58,949 nt of DNA, from the NCBI GenBank assembly GCA_910588535.1, contig CAJUOO010000010.1, forward strand, positions 1 through 58,949, written 5' to 3'. This document shows, in pieces, positions 1 through 8,614 of this stretch. Each line of letters opens with the position of its first letter. Within the stretch, counting starts at the first letter, position 1. This DNA is from an uncultured Lachnospiraceae bacterium (GTDB taxonomy: Bacteria; Bacillota; Clostridia; Lachnospirales; Lachnospiraceae). The translations under genes were made by a program, and so were the position numbers. The notes beneath the pieces are model-generated. The model was not told the DNA's origin. It made no database searches and saw only the letters and a program-made list of their open reading frames with translations.

Positions 1-50
1 GGGAGCGGGGTGACGGAGGACCACAGGCAGTTCGCTGGACGGATCTTTCC
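1..50 (-). repeat. Edge-truncated copy of structured repeat family 1
   Basis: The first 33 bases are identical to positions 29452-29484, inside the complete copy at 29352-29491, and the following bases share the GGATCTTTC flank. This is one arm of the outer stem plus part of the conserved internal block; the partner arm lies left of the window. Read on the minus strand it has the same orientation as the 29352 copy. No coding function is seen in 1-223. Confidence 0.7.
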
Positions 51-223
51 AGAAACTGACAATTCCTCTTTTCTTGATAGTTCTCCTCTTTCTAAATTCT
101 TGTCTTTTTTCTCTTTCTGATATAAAATGTAAGAAACCATTTTAATTCTTATGTCGCAGCTTGTGTTTTCGCGCTGTTTTTCACAAGCTGCTCTAATTTT
201 TACAGCGCAGAAAGAGGAACGAT

Positions 224-1918
224 ATGTATCAAAAATCAATCGCATTTGCATCGTCACAGCTTCCAGCCGATCTTTTGGTATCTGCCACGGATCTTTATAC
301 CGAAGAGAAAGGCTATGGTTTTGTTATTGAGAAAAATCGCCGGGAGCAAGAATTGCTACAGCTTCCTGAACTTAATTCTGCCTTCTTAGTCTGGTACTGG
401 GATAATGGAAAGGATCTGTCTACTCTTGTCGACACAGCTAAGGGCGTAGCCATCACAGCATCAGAGTCGTGTACATACCATAAAGGTCTTCCCCTCTCCT
501 TTAAGCTCAAAACTCCTTATCCGGGCAGCTATCAAGTTTCTCTCACAATAAGCTGTGAGGATACTGACTGTGACAACCTTATGATCTTTACCGGACGGCG
601 GCACCTTGCAGCCCGCGATATTTTTATAAAAGCAGGACAATCCTATCAGGCATCATTTACTGTTCATATATGTGATTTTATTCCCCGCGGAAAAGAACAA
701 GTATATGAGGACACCACACTCGATCTGACTATACTGGGGGAACATATCTCCCTGTCTGGTCTGTCTGTCAAGGAAATTGACGTCCCTGTTATCTATATCG
801 CCGGAGATTCCACCGTCACAGACCAAAGCGGCTGTTATCCCTATGATCCGGGATGCTGCTACAGTGGCTGGGGACAGATGTTATCTGCCTATGCAAAGTC
901 AGGCGTTGCCATCTCCAACCACGCTCATTCTGGACTTACCACGGAATCTTTTCGCAGTGAAGGCCACTATGACATTGTTAAACGTTTTATAAAAAAGGGG
1001 GATTATTATCTTATTCAATTTGCCCATAATGATCAAAAATGTTCTGAGCTTGACGCAGCCGGAGGCTACCGAACACGCTTAATCACTTATATTGAAGAAG
1101 TCCGTGCCTGTGGTGCTTTCCCTATCATAATTACACCACTAGCCAGAAATACATGGAAGGGCGACGGAAGCTACAATGATCTACTTCTGGACTATGCTGC
1201 GGAGTGCATCCGCATCGGTGAACAATACCAAGTACCTGTGATTGATTTGCATGAGTATAGTATGAATTTTGTTAAACAAGAGGGGCTCGATCAGGCAAAA
1301 CGCTATTTCTATCCAAAAGATTACACACACACCAATGATTATGGTGCTTACCTGATGGCTGGCTATATTGCATCTCGCCTCTCTCAGATAGAAGGGCTGA
1401 ATGCCTTCTTCGACAGTGCCACCAAGCCGTCTTGGAATCCACCTAAGACGATCTCTCTGCCTCTTCCACCCAAAGGATATGAAGCAGAACATAGCTCCAC
1501 CCTCCCTTCTATAGATAAACTAGAGCGCCCGGATGATGTGATTACACGTGTGGAATTTTTAAATGATCTGGTGAAAACTGTCGGTTATGTACCTGTAAAT
1601 GTCTATAATGACATGTATCCCGATGTCGCAGGTCATGAATGGTATGCTGGTGTTGTCGAGGTCAGCTATCAAAATTCTTTGGTTGATCCCAAATACACTG
1701 CTGATGGCTGCTTTCATCCACTTGAACCTGTCACTTGGGAACAGCTTGTCTCCTTCTGTATCAACGGGTATAAAAGCAGAAAAGCGGCTGCTCTTAAAGA
1801 AGATTCTGTTCCTCTGGCAGAGCAACTCGGAATCATCAAGGATAGCTATCTGCCAGAAAATGCTGTGACAAGAAAGGAAGCCTTATACGCACTCCTTGCA
1901 CTTGAGAAGGCACTTTAA
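224..1918 (+). CDS. SGNH/GDSL esterase, rhamnogalacturonan acetylesterase-like, with SLH-like tail
   Basis: This 564-residue protein has an SGNH hydrolase core from about residue 190 to 390. The nucleophile block is AGDSTVTDQSG, the Asn block is QFAHNDQK, and the acid/base block is DYTHTNDYGA. These match CE12 rhamnogalacturonan acetylesterases (RhgT/YesT), which remove acetyl groups from pectin backbones. About 185 residues of probable beta-sandwich come before it. The last 120 residues contain YPDVAGHEWYAGVVE and FHPLEPVTWEQL, which resemble a degenerate S-layer homology repeat. No signal peptide or membrane segment is visible, so the protein looks cytoplasmic, which is odd for an SLH-like tail. 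The ATG has an AGAGGA ribosome binding site. The enzyme class is well supported; the substrate is inferred. Confidence 0.8.
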   Translation: MYQKSIAFASSQLPADLLVSATDLYTEEKGYGFVIEKNRREQELLQLPELNSAFLVWYWDNGKDLSTLVDTAKGVAITASESCTYHKGLPLSFKLKTPYPGSYQVSLTISCEDTDCDNLMIFTGRRHLAARDIFIKAGQSYQASFTVHICDFIPRGKEQVYEDTTLDLTILGEHISLSGLSVKEIDVPVIYIAGDSTVTDQSGCYPYDPGCCYSGWGQMLSAYAKSGVAISNHAHSGLTTESFRSEGHYDIVKRFIKKGDYYLIQFAHNDQKCSELDAAGGYRTRLITYIEEVRACGAFPIIITPLARNTWKGDGSYNDLLLDYAAECIRIGEQYQVPVIDLHEYSMNFVKQEGLDQAKRYFYPKDYTHTNDYGAYLMAGYIASRLSQIEGLNAFFDSATKPSWNPPKTISLPLPPKGYEAEHSSTLPSIDKLERPDDVITRVEFLNDLVKTVGYVPVNVYNDMYPDVAGHEWYAGVVEVSYQNSLVDPKYTADGCFHPLEPVTWEQLVSFCINGYKSRKAAALKEDSVPLAEQLGIIKDSYLPENAVTRKEALYALLALEKAL

Positions 1919-1936
1919 TGGATCAAACGATCCATT
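1917..1936 (+). terminator. Possible terminator after the esterase
   Basis: An 8-bp perfect hairpin (AATGGATC, 4-base loop) starts at the esterase stop codon. It is followed by only a short T-rich stretch, so termination strength is uncertain. Confidence 0.45.
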
Positions 1937-2069
1937 ATTTCCCAAATTTCTAATTTTGACTTGACTTCTTATATTAAATATGCAAAAATAAATTATTACT
2001 TCAGATTTACATTTTTGCTATGAAACGCGTGTCATATCATATATGACAAATAATATAAGGAGGCAGCCT

Positions 2070-3332
2070 ATGTACTATGAACGAACGATTGAAGCGACAC
2101 TTCGCTCCATCAGCCAGACTTTCCCCGTTCTTATTGTGACTGGCCCGCGGCAAGTGGGAAAGACTACACTTTTAAACCGTATGGCAGAAAAAGAGCGGCA
2201 GATTGTATCCCTTGATCATCCAACCATACGATCCTTCGCTAAAAAAGACCCTGAGCTGTTTCTTCAGCGTTATCATCCTCCGGTACTGATTGACGAGGTA
2301 CAGTACGCACCTGAACTGTTTGATTACATTAAGCTCTATGTAGACCGCGAAAAACATCCGGGCGACTTCTGGCTTACAGGCTCTCAGACTTTTCACATGA
2401 TGAAGCGGGTCACAGAATCGCTTGCCGGGCGTGCCGGAGTCGCCAAGATGTCAGGTCTGAGCAACAGTGAGATCAACGGAACACATTTGCCTCCTTTCCA
2501 GACAGATATTCCCGCGCTGCTAGATCGTTTAAAAAAAGTGGAGCCGATGACTATCTCCCAGATTTTTTCCCGCATTTTTAAAGGCTCTATGCCACGTCTT
2601 TATGAAAATGAAGCCGTCGATCGGGAACAGTATTACGAATCTTATCTGGAAACCTATATTAGCCGCGATATTAAGGATCTGTCCCAAGTGGCAGATGAGA
2701 TGAGCTTCCTTAATTTTCTGTCTGTGGTTGCAGCGCGGACTGCCACAAATGTCAATTATGAAGCACTTGCATCAGAGACCGGCATCAGCGCTCCCACAGC
2801 AAAGCAGTGGCTTTCTGTTCTTGTTTCCTCCGGCGTGATCTTTCTGATACAGCCATATTCTAACAATGCGCTTAAACGGGTGATCAAAGCACCCCGCATG
2901 TACTTTGCTGACACTGGTCTTTGTGCACATCTGACTAGATGGAGCAGCCCTGATACACTGGAAAAGGGAGCTATGGATGGACAATTTTTTGAAACATGGG
3001 TAATCTCCGAGATCTACAAAAGCTATCTAAATTTTGGAAAGCAGCCTCCTCTATTTTTCTACCGAGATAGTAACAGAAAAGAGATCGACCTGCTTATCTA
3101 TCAGGATGGCATGGTGACACCCATTGAGATCAAAAAAGGCTCTGCACCCAAAAATGCCACAAAGAATTTCTCAGTATTAAAGCCAATTGAACAGGAACCA
3201 GATAAAGACGCTATCTTTTCTGGAACAGCCCACCTAAAAACCAAGATAGGAACAGGCGCTGTGATCTGCATGCCTACAGATATTATACCCATTGACAAAA
3301 AAAATTGGTATGTCCCAGCTTGGATTATATAG
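2070..3332 (+). CDS. AAA family ATPase with DUF4143-like C-terminus
   Basis: This 420-residue protein belongs to the widespread AAA_14 plus DUF4143 group, whose biological role is unsettled. The Walker A motif GPRQVGKTT lies near residue 30, the Walker B-like VLIDEVQYAPEL near residue 75, and a sensor-like LTGSQTF follows. The C-terminal half holds the DUF4143 region with a nuclease-like EIDLLIYQDG/PIEIKKG segment that resembles a PD-(D/E)XK fold. The start at 2070 is chosen because AAGGAGG sits 6 bases upstream; an upstream ATG at 2043 has no such site. The gene stands alone between two terminators and no antitoxin or partner is seen beside it. Confidence 0.85.
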   Translation: MYYERTIEATLRSISQTFPVLIVTGPRQVGKTTLLNRMAEKERQIVSLDHPTIRSFAKKDPELFLQRYHPPVLIDEVQYAPELFDYIKLYVDREKHPGDFWLTGSQTFHMMKRVTESLAGRAGVAKMSGLSNSEINGTHLPPFQTDIPALLDRLKKVEPMTISQIFSRIFKGSMPRLYENEAVDREQYYESYLETYISRDIKDLSQVADEMSFLNFLSVVAARTATNVNYEALASETGISAPTAKQWLSVLVSSGVIFLIQPYSNNALKRVIKAPRMYFADTGLCAHLTRWSSPDTLEKGAMDGQFFETWVISEIYKSYLNFGKQPPLFFYRDSNRKEIDLLIYQDGMVTPIEIKKGSAPKNATKNFSVLKPIEQEPDKDAIFSGTAHLKTKIGTGAVICMPTDIIPIDKKNWYVPAWII

Positions 3333-3338
3333 AACCCT

Positions 3339-3382
3339 AACCAACTATTGCAAAACTATAAAATGCGATAGTTGGTTTTTTT
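3339..3382 (+). terminator. Rho-independent terminator after the ATPase gene
   Basis: A stem of 10 perfect pairs (AACCAACTAT with ATAGTTGGTT) extended by three more pairs is followed by a run of seven T residues. It closes the ATPase transcript and isolates the hydrogenase operon. Confidence 0.85.
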
Positions 3383-3466
3383 ATATAATAGGCAAAACTA
3401 TATGGATAATCATGTGTCACCCCCTTCTCCAAGCATAAGATTTCCATTGATTATTCAATGATTTCA

Positions 3467-3494
3467 TGATAGTATAATTGTATGAAAACTATCA
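3467..3494 (+). promoter_or_regulatory. Candidate hydrogenase-operon promoter with inverted repeat
   Basis: A consensus -10 (TATAAT, 3473-3478) lies just upstream of hydC. A 7-bp inverted repeat (TGATAGT at 3467-3473, ACTATCA at 3488-3494) flanks the -10 and the expected transcription start. No good -35 is present at 17 bp, and TTGATT at 3447 is 20 bp away, so activation or a different spacing may be needed. The repeat does not match the known Rex site. Confidence 0.35.
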
Positions 3495-3508
3495 AAGGAG
3501 GAAACAAA

Positions 3509-4021
3509 ATGTCTGAAACACCCCTTCATCCATTTAAGGGAACCCCTGCGCAGAAACGTCAGCTTGAAGAAGTTATTGAGCGTCATCTTGATCAGCCCGG
3601 CGGACTGATGCCAGTTCTTCAAGAAGCACAGGAAATCTACGGTTATCTGCCCATCGAAGTTCAAACAATGGTTGCTGATGGATTGTCCATCTCCCTCTCT
3701 GAGGTCTATGGTGTAGCTACCTTTTATTCCCAATTTTCCCTTACGCCAAAAGGCGAGAACCGCATTAGTGTCTGCCTTGGCACCGCCTGTTATGTCAAGG
3801 GTGCAGACAAGATTTTGGCTGCCATCGAGAAAAAGCTTGGCATCAAATCTGGCGAATGTACGCCAGATGGTCTGTTTTCTCTTGACTCTACCCGCTGTAT
3901 CGGCGCATGTGGTCTCGCTCCTGTCATAATGATCAACGATGATGTGTACGGAAAAGTAACGCCAGATCAGATAGATAAAATTATTGACAGCTACGCCTCT
4001 AAGAAAGGAGGAAAATCCTGA
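3509..4021 (+). CDS. hydC: NuoE-like [2Fe-2S] subunit of the [FeFe] hydrogenase
   Basis: This 170-residue thioredoxin-like ferredoxin is homologous to NuoE of complex I and is the small subunit of the HydABC-type hydrogenase. The cluster ligands are visible as CLGTAC (C-x4-C) and CIGAC (C-x3-C). It passes electrons between the flavin subunit and the catalytic subunit in the cytoplasm. The ATG at 3509 is preferred because AAAGGAGG ends 8 bases upstream; a start at 3482 would place that site inside the gene. It is the first gene of a tight operon: the next gene starts 2 bases after its stop and its ribosome binding site lies inside this gene's 3' end. Confidence 0.9.
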   Translation: MSETPLHPFKGTPAQKRQLEEVIERHLDQPGGLMPVLQEAQEIYGYLPIEVQTMVADGLSISLSEVYGVATFYSQFSLTPKGENRISVCLGTACYVKGADKILAAIEKKLGIKSGECTPDGLFSLDSTRCIGACGLAPVIMINDDVYGKVTPDQIDKIIDSYASKKGGKS

Positions 4022-4023
4022 TT

Positions 4024-5919
4024 ATGATGACAGTTGAAGAATTAAATCGGATCAAAGCTGCGAAAGAAGAACTTGTTATGGTCCGCACCGTTATCCGGGA
4101 GCAGGGAGAGCTGCTTGCCCAGAAAACAGGCTACCGCAAACAGGTTTTAGTATGTGGGGGCACCGGCTGTACCTCCTCAGGAAGTCACAAGGTTATTCAA
4201 GCACTAGAAAAAGCTCTGAAAGCAAATGAACTTGAGAAAGAAATCCTTGTTGTCAAGACAGGCTGCTTTGGTCTATGTGCCTTGGGTCCGATTATGATTG
4301 TATATCCTGAAGGTGCTTTTTACAGTCAAACAACACCGGAGGGTGTGGCCCGCATTGTGGAAGAACATCTTAAAAATGGAAATGTTGTCACTGACCTTTT
4401 ATATCAAGAAACCGTACATGAGGACGGAAGTATTATCTCACTCAGCGAGACTAAGTTTTATAAAAAACAGCTTCGTGTCGCTCTGCGTAACTGTGGTGTG
4501 ATTGATCCAGAAAATGTAGAAGAATACATAGCGAGGGATGGATATCAAGCGCTTGCAAAGGTTGTTACATCCATGGAACCCGACGATGTGATCGGCGAGT
4601 TAAATGCTTCGGGACTTAGGGGCAGAGGCGGCGGCGGATTCCCAACAGGAAAGAAATGGGCATTCGCCAAAGCCTCCGAGAGTGAAATAAAATATGTCTG
4701 CTGCAACGCTGACGAGGGCGATCCGGGTGCATTTATGGACCGCTCTATCTTGGAGGGTGATCCACACAGTGTTATCGAAGCCATGGCTATCGCTGGTTAT
4801 ACCATCGGTGCCTCTCAGGGTTATGTCTACATTCGTGCAGAATATCCCATCGCCGTAAAACGCCTTCAAATTGCAATCGATCAGGCAAGGGACTACGGAC
4901 TACTTGGAGAAGATATTTTTGGCTCCGGTTTTTGCTTTGATATAGAGATTCGTCTGGGTGCGGGAGCCTTCGTCTGCGGCGAGGAAACTGCTCTTATGAC
5001 CTCCATCGAGGGACACCGCGGAGAGCCAAGACCCCGTCCGCCATTCCCCGCTGTCAAAGGCTTATTTGGCAAGCCCACCGTCCTCAACAACGTGGAGACC
5101 TACGCCAATATCGCACAGATTATCCTGAAAGGAGCAGGCTGGTTCTCCTCCATGGGCACTGCCACCTCCAAGGGTACCAAGGTATTTGCGCTGGGCGGCA
5201 AGATCACAAATGTCGGACTGGTGGAGATCCCAATGGGAACAACACTTCGCGAAATTGTAGAAGAGATCGGCGGCGGTATTCCTAATGGCAAGAAATTCAA
5301 AGCTGCCCAGACAGGTGGCCCTTCCGGCGGCTGTATCCCTGCCTGCCATATTGACACACCGATCGATTATGATAACCTGATTGCACTTGGTTCTATGATG
5401 GGATCTGGTGGTATGATTATCCTCGATGAAGATACCTGTATGGTAGATATATCCAAGTTCTATCTGGAATTTACAGTAGACGAGTCCTGCGGAAAATGTA
5501 CCCCATGCCGCATAGGTACTCGCCGATTGCTGCAGTTCCTTGAAAAGATTACCTCCGGCAAGGGAGAGATGGAGGATATTGAAAAGATTGAGGAGCTCGC
5601 CCTACACATGAAATCCTCCTCCTTATGCGCGCTTGGTCAATCCGCACCAAACCCTGTATTATCAACGATGAAATATTTCCGCGATGAATATATCGCCCAT
5701 ATCAAGGATAAAACATGCCCTTCTGGTGTCTGCAAATCCTTGCTGTCTTATGAAATCAACCCAGAACTCTGCAAGGGTTGTACCAAATGTGCAAGAAACT
5801 GTCCAGTCGGCGCTATCAGCGGAACCGTTAAGCAGGTACATACCATCGACAAGGAAAAATGTATTAAGTGCGGACTTTGCGTAAAGAACTGTAAATTTGG
5901 AGCTATTTTCAAAAAATAA
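4024..5919 (+). CDS. hydB: NuoF-like NADH/flavin subunit of the [FeFe] hydrogenase
   Basis: This 631-residue subunit takes electrons from or gives them to NAD(H) through FMN. Its order of domains is a thioredoxin-like [2Fe-2S] domain (CGGTGC, CFGLC) to about residue 125, an FMN/NAD domain with GRGGGGFPTGKKW and NADEGDPGAFMDR, an SLBB segment with QTGGPSGGC, and a NuoF [4Fe-4S] site ESCGKCTPCRIG. The last 60 residues carry two ferredoxin clusters, CKGCTKCARNC and CIKCGLCVKNC. This fused layout is typical of HydB in electron-bifurcating hydrogenases, which couple NADH and ferredoxin to hydrogen. Bifurcation is inferred from family and gene order. ATG codons at 4024 and 4027 are both possible. 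Confidence 0.92.
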   Translation: MMTVEELNRIKAAKEELVMVRTVIREQGELLAQKTGYRKQVLVCGGTGCTSSGSHKVIQALEKALKANELEKEILVVKTGCFGLCALGPIMIVYPEGAFYSQTTPEGVARIVEEHLKNGNVVTDLLYQETVHEDGSIISLSETKFYKKQLRVALRNCGVIDPENVEEYIARDGYQALAKVVTSMEPDDVIGELNASGLRGRGGGGFPTGKKWAFAKASESEIKYVCCNADEGDPGAFMDRSILEGDPHSVIEAMAIAGYTIGASQGYVYIRAEYPIAVKRLQIAIDQARDYGLLGEDIFGSGFCFDIEIRLGAGAFVCGEETALMTSIEGHRGEPRPRPPFPAVKGLFGKPTVLNNVETYANIAQIILKGAGWFSSMGTATSKGTKVFALGGKITNVGLVEIPMGTTLREIVEEIGGGIPNGKKFKAAQTGGPSGGCIPACHIDTPIDYDNLIALGSMMGSGGMIILDEDTCMVDISKFYLEFTVDESCGKCTPCRIGTRRLLQFLEKITSGKGEMEDIEKIEELALHMKSSSLCALGQSAPNPVLSTMKYFRDEYIAHIKDKTCPSGVCKSLLSYEINPELCKGCTKCARNCPVGAISGTVKQVHTIDKEKCIKCGLCVKNCKFGAIFKK

Positions 5920-5930
5920 AGGAGGAAACC

Positions 5931-7667
5931 ATGGATACAGTACATTTGAAAATCAACGGGATTCCAGTTGAAGTTCCCGCTGGTTCTACTATATTGCAGG
6001 CGGCAAAAGCTGTCCAGATAGAGATCCCCTCCCTCTGTTATCTAAAGGATATCAATTGTATCGGCGCATGCCGCGTCTGCGTCGTTGAGATCAAGGGAAG
6101 ATCCGGACTTGTAGCATCCTGTGTCTACCCGGCAGAAGAAGGGATGGAGGTACTGACAAACACGCCAAAAGTACGTGCCTCCAGAAAAACTACCATTGAG
6201 CTTATTTTATCTAGCCATCACAAAAAGTGTCTGTCCTGCGTCCGCGGAAATAACTGTGAACTTCAAAAGCTCGCCTTCGACTATGGTGTAGATGAGGATC
6301 GATTTAAAGGTGAGGACGTAGTTTATCCCATCGATGAACTCTCACCCTATATTGTGAGGGATAATAACAAATGTATTCAATGTATGCGCTGTGTGGCTGC
6401 ATGCAAGAATGTGCAGGCAGTTTCCGTTATCGGGCCAATCAAGCGCGGCTACAATGTTCATGTTGGATGTGCTTTTGAAAAAAGTCTTGCTGATTCTCCA
6501 TGTGTCGGCTGTGGTCAGTGTATTGTGGCATGTCCGGTCGGTGCCCTCAATGAGAAAAGTCAGATCGATGCTGTCTGGGATGCTATCTCAACCCCAGACA
6601 AAAAGGTGGTTTTCTTCACCGCTCCAAGTATACGAGCGACACTTGGAGAAAGCTTTAATATGCCAATTGGCACAAATGTAGAGGGGAAGATGGTAGCAGC
6701 AATCCGCCGTCTTGGCGTCGATGCTGTCTTCAATATGGATGTCACCGCCGATCTGACCATTATGGAGGAAGCCAACGAATTAGTTGAGCGAATTAAGAAA
6801 AAGGGAACGCTTCCTATGTTCACCTCCTGCTGTCCGGGCTGGATTAAATTTGTGGAGCACTACTATCCTGAGATGATACCTAATCTTTCAACCTGTAAAT
6901 CTCCACAGCAGATGTTTGGCGCCGTGTTAAAGAGCTATTATTGCCAAAAGACGGGGATTAATCCAAAGGATCTCTTTGTTGTCAGCGTAATCCCCTGTAC
7001 CGCGAAAAAGTTCGAGGTTGGAAGAGAAGAACAGCAGACCTTTGACTTCCAAGATGTCGATGTAGCACTTACCACAAGAGAACTTGCCAAGATGATTAAG
7101 GGTGCAGGAATTAAATTTACTGAGATCAAAAATGAGAGCTTTGACTCTCCATTTGGCACTGCCAGTGGCGGCGGAGCAATCTTTGGCGCAACTGGCGGCG
7201 TGATGGAGGCAGCACTGCGCACAGCGGCATCCATGCTTGATGGAAACTTTAAAAAGATCGATTTCCCAGAAGTCCGGGGAACAGATCCCATTAAAGAAGC
7301 TGTCTATGAGGTAGCTGGCATCGAGGTTCGCGTCGCTGTCACCTCTGGTCTTGGCAATGCCAGAAAGCTCCTTGAGGACATTAAGTCAGGTAAAAAGAAC
7401 TATCATATGGTGGAGGTCATGGCTTGTCCGGGTGGGTGCATCAACGGCGGTGGACAGCCAGTTCAGAGTGATTCTATCCGCAATTACACAGATCTTAAAG
7501 GCTTGCGATCCAAGGCACTATATGACTATGACAGACGATCCGAACTGAGAGTATCTCACAAAAGCCCTGTGGTTAAACAGATCTATGATGAATTTTTCGA
7601 TGGACCCGGAAAACCACGCGCACATAAACTATTACATACCGAATATGTAAAACGTGAAAAATACTAA
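5931..7667 (+). CDS. hydA: [FeFe] hydrogenase catalytic subunit
   Basis: This 578-residue enzyme interconverts protons and hydrogen at the H-cluster. It has an N-terminal [2Fe-2S] ferredoxin domain, a His-Cys3 site (SHHKKCLSCVRGNNC), and two [4Fe-4S] clusters (CIQCMRCVAAC, CVGCGQCIVAC). The catalytic domain has all three signatures: TSCCPGW (C300, C301), PCTAKKFE (C356) and ACPGGC (C499, C503). The C-terminal small-subunit-like segment follows. All H-cluster cysteines are present, so the enzyme should be active if the maturases HydE, HydF and HydG, which are not in this window, exist elsewhere. The gene begins 11 bases after hydB behind AAAGGAGG. No own promoter is seen, so it is probably read from the hydC promoter. 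Confidence 0.95.
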   Translation: MDTVHLKINGIPVEVPAGSTILQAAKAVQIEIPSLCYLKDINCIGACRVCVVEIKGRSGLVASCVYPAEEGMEVLTNTPKVRASRKTTIELILSSHHKKCLSCVRGNNCELQKLAFDYGVDEDRFKGEDVVYPIDELSPYIVRDNNKCIQCMRCVAACKNVQAVSVIGPIKRGYNVHVGCAFEKSLADSPCVGCGQCIVACPVGALNEKSQIDAVWDAISTPDKKVVFFTAPSIRATLGESFNMPIGTNVEGKMVAAIRRLGVDAVFNMDVTADLTIMEEANELVERIKKKGTLPMFTSCCPGWIKFVEHYYPEMIPNLSTCKSPQQMFGAVLKSYYCQKTGINPKDLFVVSVIPCTAKKFEVGREEQQTFDFQDVDVALTTRELAKMIKGAGIKFTEIKNESFDSPFGTASGGGAIFGATGGVMEAALRTAASMLDGNFKKIDFPEVRGTDPIKEAVYEVAGIEVRVAVTSGLGNARKLLEDIKSGKKNYHMVEVMACPGGCINGGGQPVQSDSIRNYTDLKGLRSKALYDYDRRSELRVSHKSPVVKQIYDEFFDGPGKPRAHKLLHTEYVKREKY

Positions 7668-7750
7668 CTTTTTTAAATGATATATCCAATTATAGCTTTT
7701 TTAATCACACTATGTTATTAAGAAAGGAAACGTTTTCTGGAAAGCTCCAC

Positions 7751-7884
7751 ACAGAGAGATGCCCACCATCCATTGTTACCTCATTCTAACTTAGAGAACA
7801 TATAATGGCGGCAAAGTACAATAGTGCCTTGTCGAGCACCGATACCTTTCAATAGGTTTCTGAGGACAACAGGCATCTCTCTGT
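7751..7884 (+). repeat. Divergent copy of structured repeat family 1
   Basis: A perfect 13-bp outer stem (ACAGAGAGATGCC at 7751-7763 with its complement at 7872-7884) encloses a region sharing blocks with the copies at 28775 and 29352: CTTAGAGAA at 7790, and TTTCAATAGGTT followed by CTGAGGA near 7847-7865. The outer stem sequence is unrelated to the other copies yet fully paired. It is followed by a T-rich tract, so it may also end the hydrogenase transcript. It occupies most of the 433-base gap between hydA and perR. Confidence 0.6.
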
Positions 7885-8007
7885 TTTTCTTTTATATCAT
7901 TTCTTTCTTCCCTTTTTATAATACAATATACACTTTGTCAAATTTGAAATAACTTGTCAATAATTAAAATATATTATAAGAATAATACTGGAAATTATTG
8001 GTATTTA

Positions 8008-8061
8008 TTGACAATATACTTTTTCTATTTTATAATAATAGTAATAATAATTACTATTATT
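8008..8061 (+). promoter_or_regulatory. perR promoter with overlapping PerR-type operator
   Basis: TTGACA (8008-8013) and TATAAT (8031-8036) are separated by 17 bp, a full consensus promoter. A perfect inverted repeat with 12-base arms (AATAATAGTAAT) and a 4-base centre spans 8034-8061 and overlaps the -10. It also contains a 7-1-7 arrangement (TTATAAT at 8030-8036) like the Bacillus Per box. Repressor binding here would block RNA polymerase, so autoregulation by PerR is likely. Confidence 0.75.
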
Positions 8062-8100
8062 TATTTTAAGGTTTTTAGTTTTTTTAGAAAGGATTTATAT

Positions 8101-8487
8101 ATGAAAACGCTTAAATATAGCCGACAGCGAGAGGCTATCAAAGATTTCCTTATATCTCGGACAGATCATCCCACTGCTGATATTGTATATACAAACATTC
8201 GAAAGGATTTTCCCAATATCAGTCTTGGCACCGTGTACCGCAACTTATCTTTATTGGCTGAAAGAGGTGAGATTCTTAAACTTTCCTGTGGAGACAACGC
8301 TGATCACTTTGACGCTTGCACCTCTCCTCATCACCATTTTTATTGCAGAAAATGTCATGGTGTATCTGATATTAGCCTTCCTGACATAGATACGATTGAT
8401 TTGCAGGCTTCTGGAAACTTTCGGGGACAGATAGAAGGGCACTCCCTCTATTTCTATGGAATTTGTCAAAACTGTACCAATGTATAA
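8101..8487 (+). CDS. perR: Peroxide-responsive Fur-family repressor PerR
   Basis: This 128-residue repressor senses peroxide by metal-catalysed histidine oxidation and controls oxidative-stress genes. An N-terminal winged helix (about 1-70) contains the recognition segment SLGTVYRNLSLL. Both structural-zinc pairs are present (C82/C85 and C122/C125). The regulatory metal ligands of Bacillus PerR (H37, D85, H91, H93, D104) align with H23, D71, H77, H79 and D90 here. This set separates PerR from Fur and Zur as far as sequence allows. The start at 8101 has GAAAGGA upstream and the normal family N-terminus; an upstream in-frame start at 7954 would run through the promoter. Rubrerythrin downstream has a similar operator. 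Confidence 0.85.
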   Translation: MKTLKYSRQREAIKDFLISRTDHPTADIVYTNIRKDFPNISLGTVYRNLSLLAERGEILKLSCGDNADHFDACTSPHHHFYCRKCHGVSDISLPDIDTIDLQASGNFRGQIEGHSLYFYGICQNCTNV

Positions 8488-8526
8488 TATATTGTTTCAT
8501 GCCTTTTAAAAATTTTTTTAAATTGC

Positions 8527-8580
8527 TTGACATGTATATTTTTTTATGTTATATTAAAACAGTAATGATTACTATTATTG
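8527..8580 (+). promoter_or_regulatory. Rubrerythrin promoter with PerR-type operator
   Basis: TTGACA (8527-8532) and TATATT (8550-8555) are 17 bp apart. Just downstream, AGTAAT-G-ATTACT (8561-8573) is a perfect palindrome that shares AGTAAT/ATTACTATTATT with the perR operator. The gene is therefore probably derepressed by peroxide or oxygen through PerR. Confidence 0.7.
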
Positions 8581-8614
8581 ATTATAAAAAACTTACTATA
8601 AAGGAGAATAAAAT

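Noticed and set aside
2070..3332. AAA ATPase as part of a defence or toxin-antitoxin system
   Set aside because: Terminators and promoters isolate the gene and no partner gene is adjacent; the family alone does not show such a role.
7954..8100. 49-residue N-terminal extension of PerR
   Set aside because: This would translate the promoter and operator; the start at 8101 has a ribosome binding site and the normal family length.
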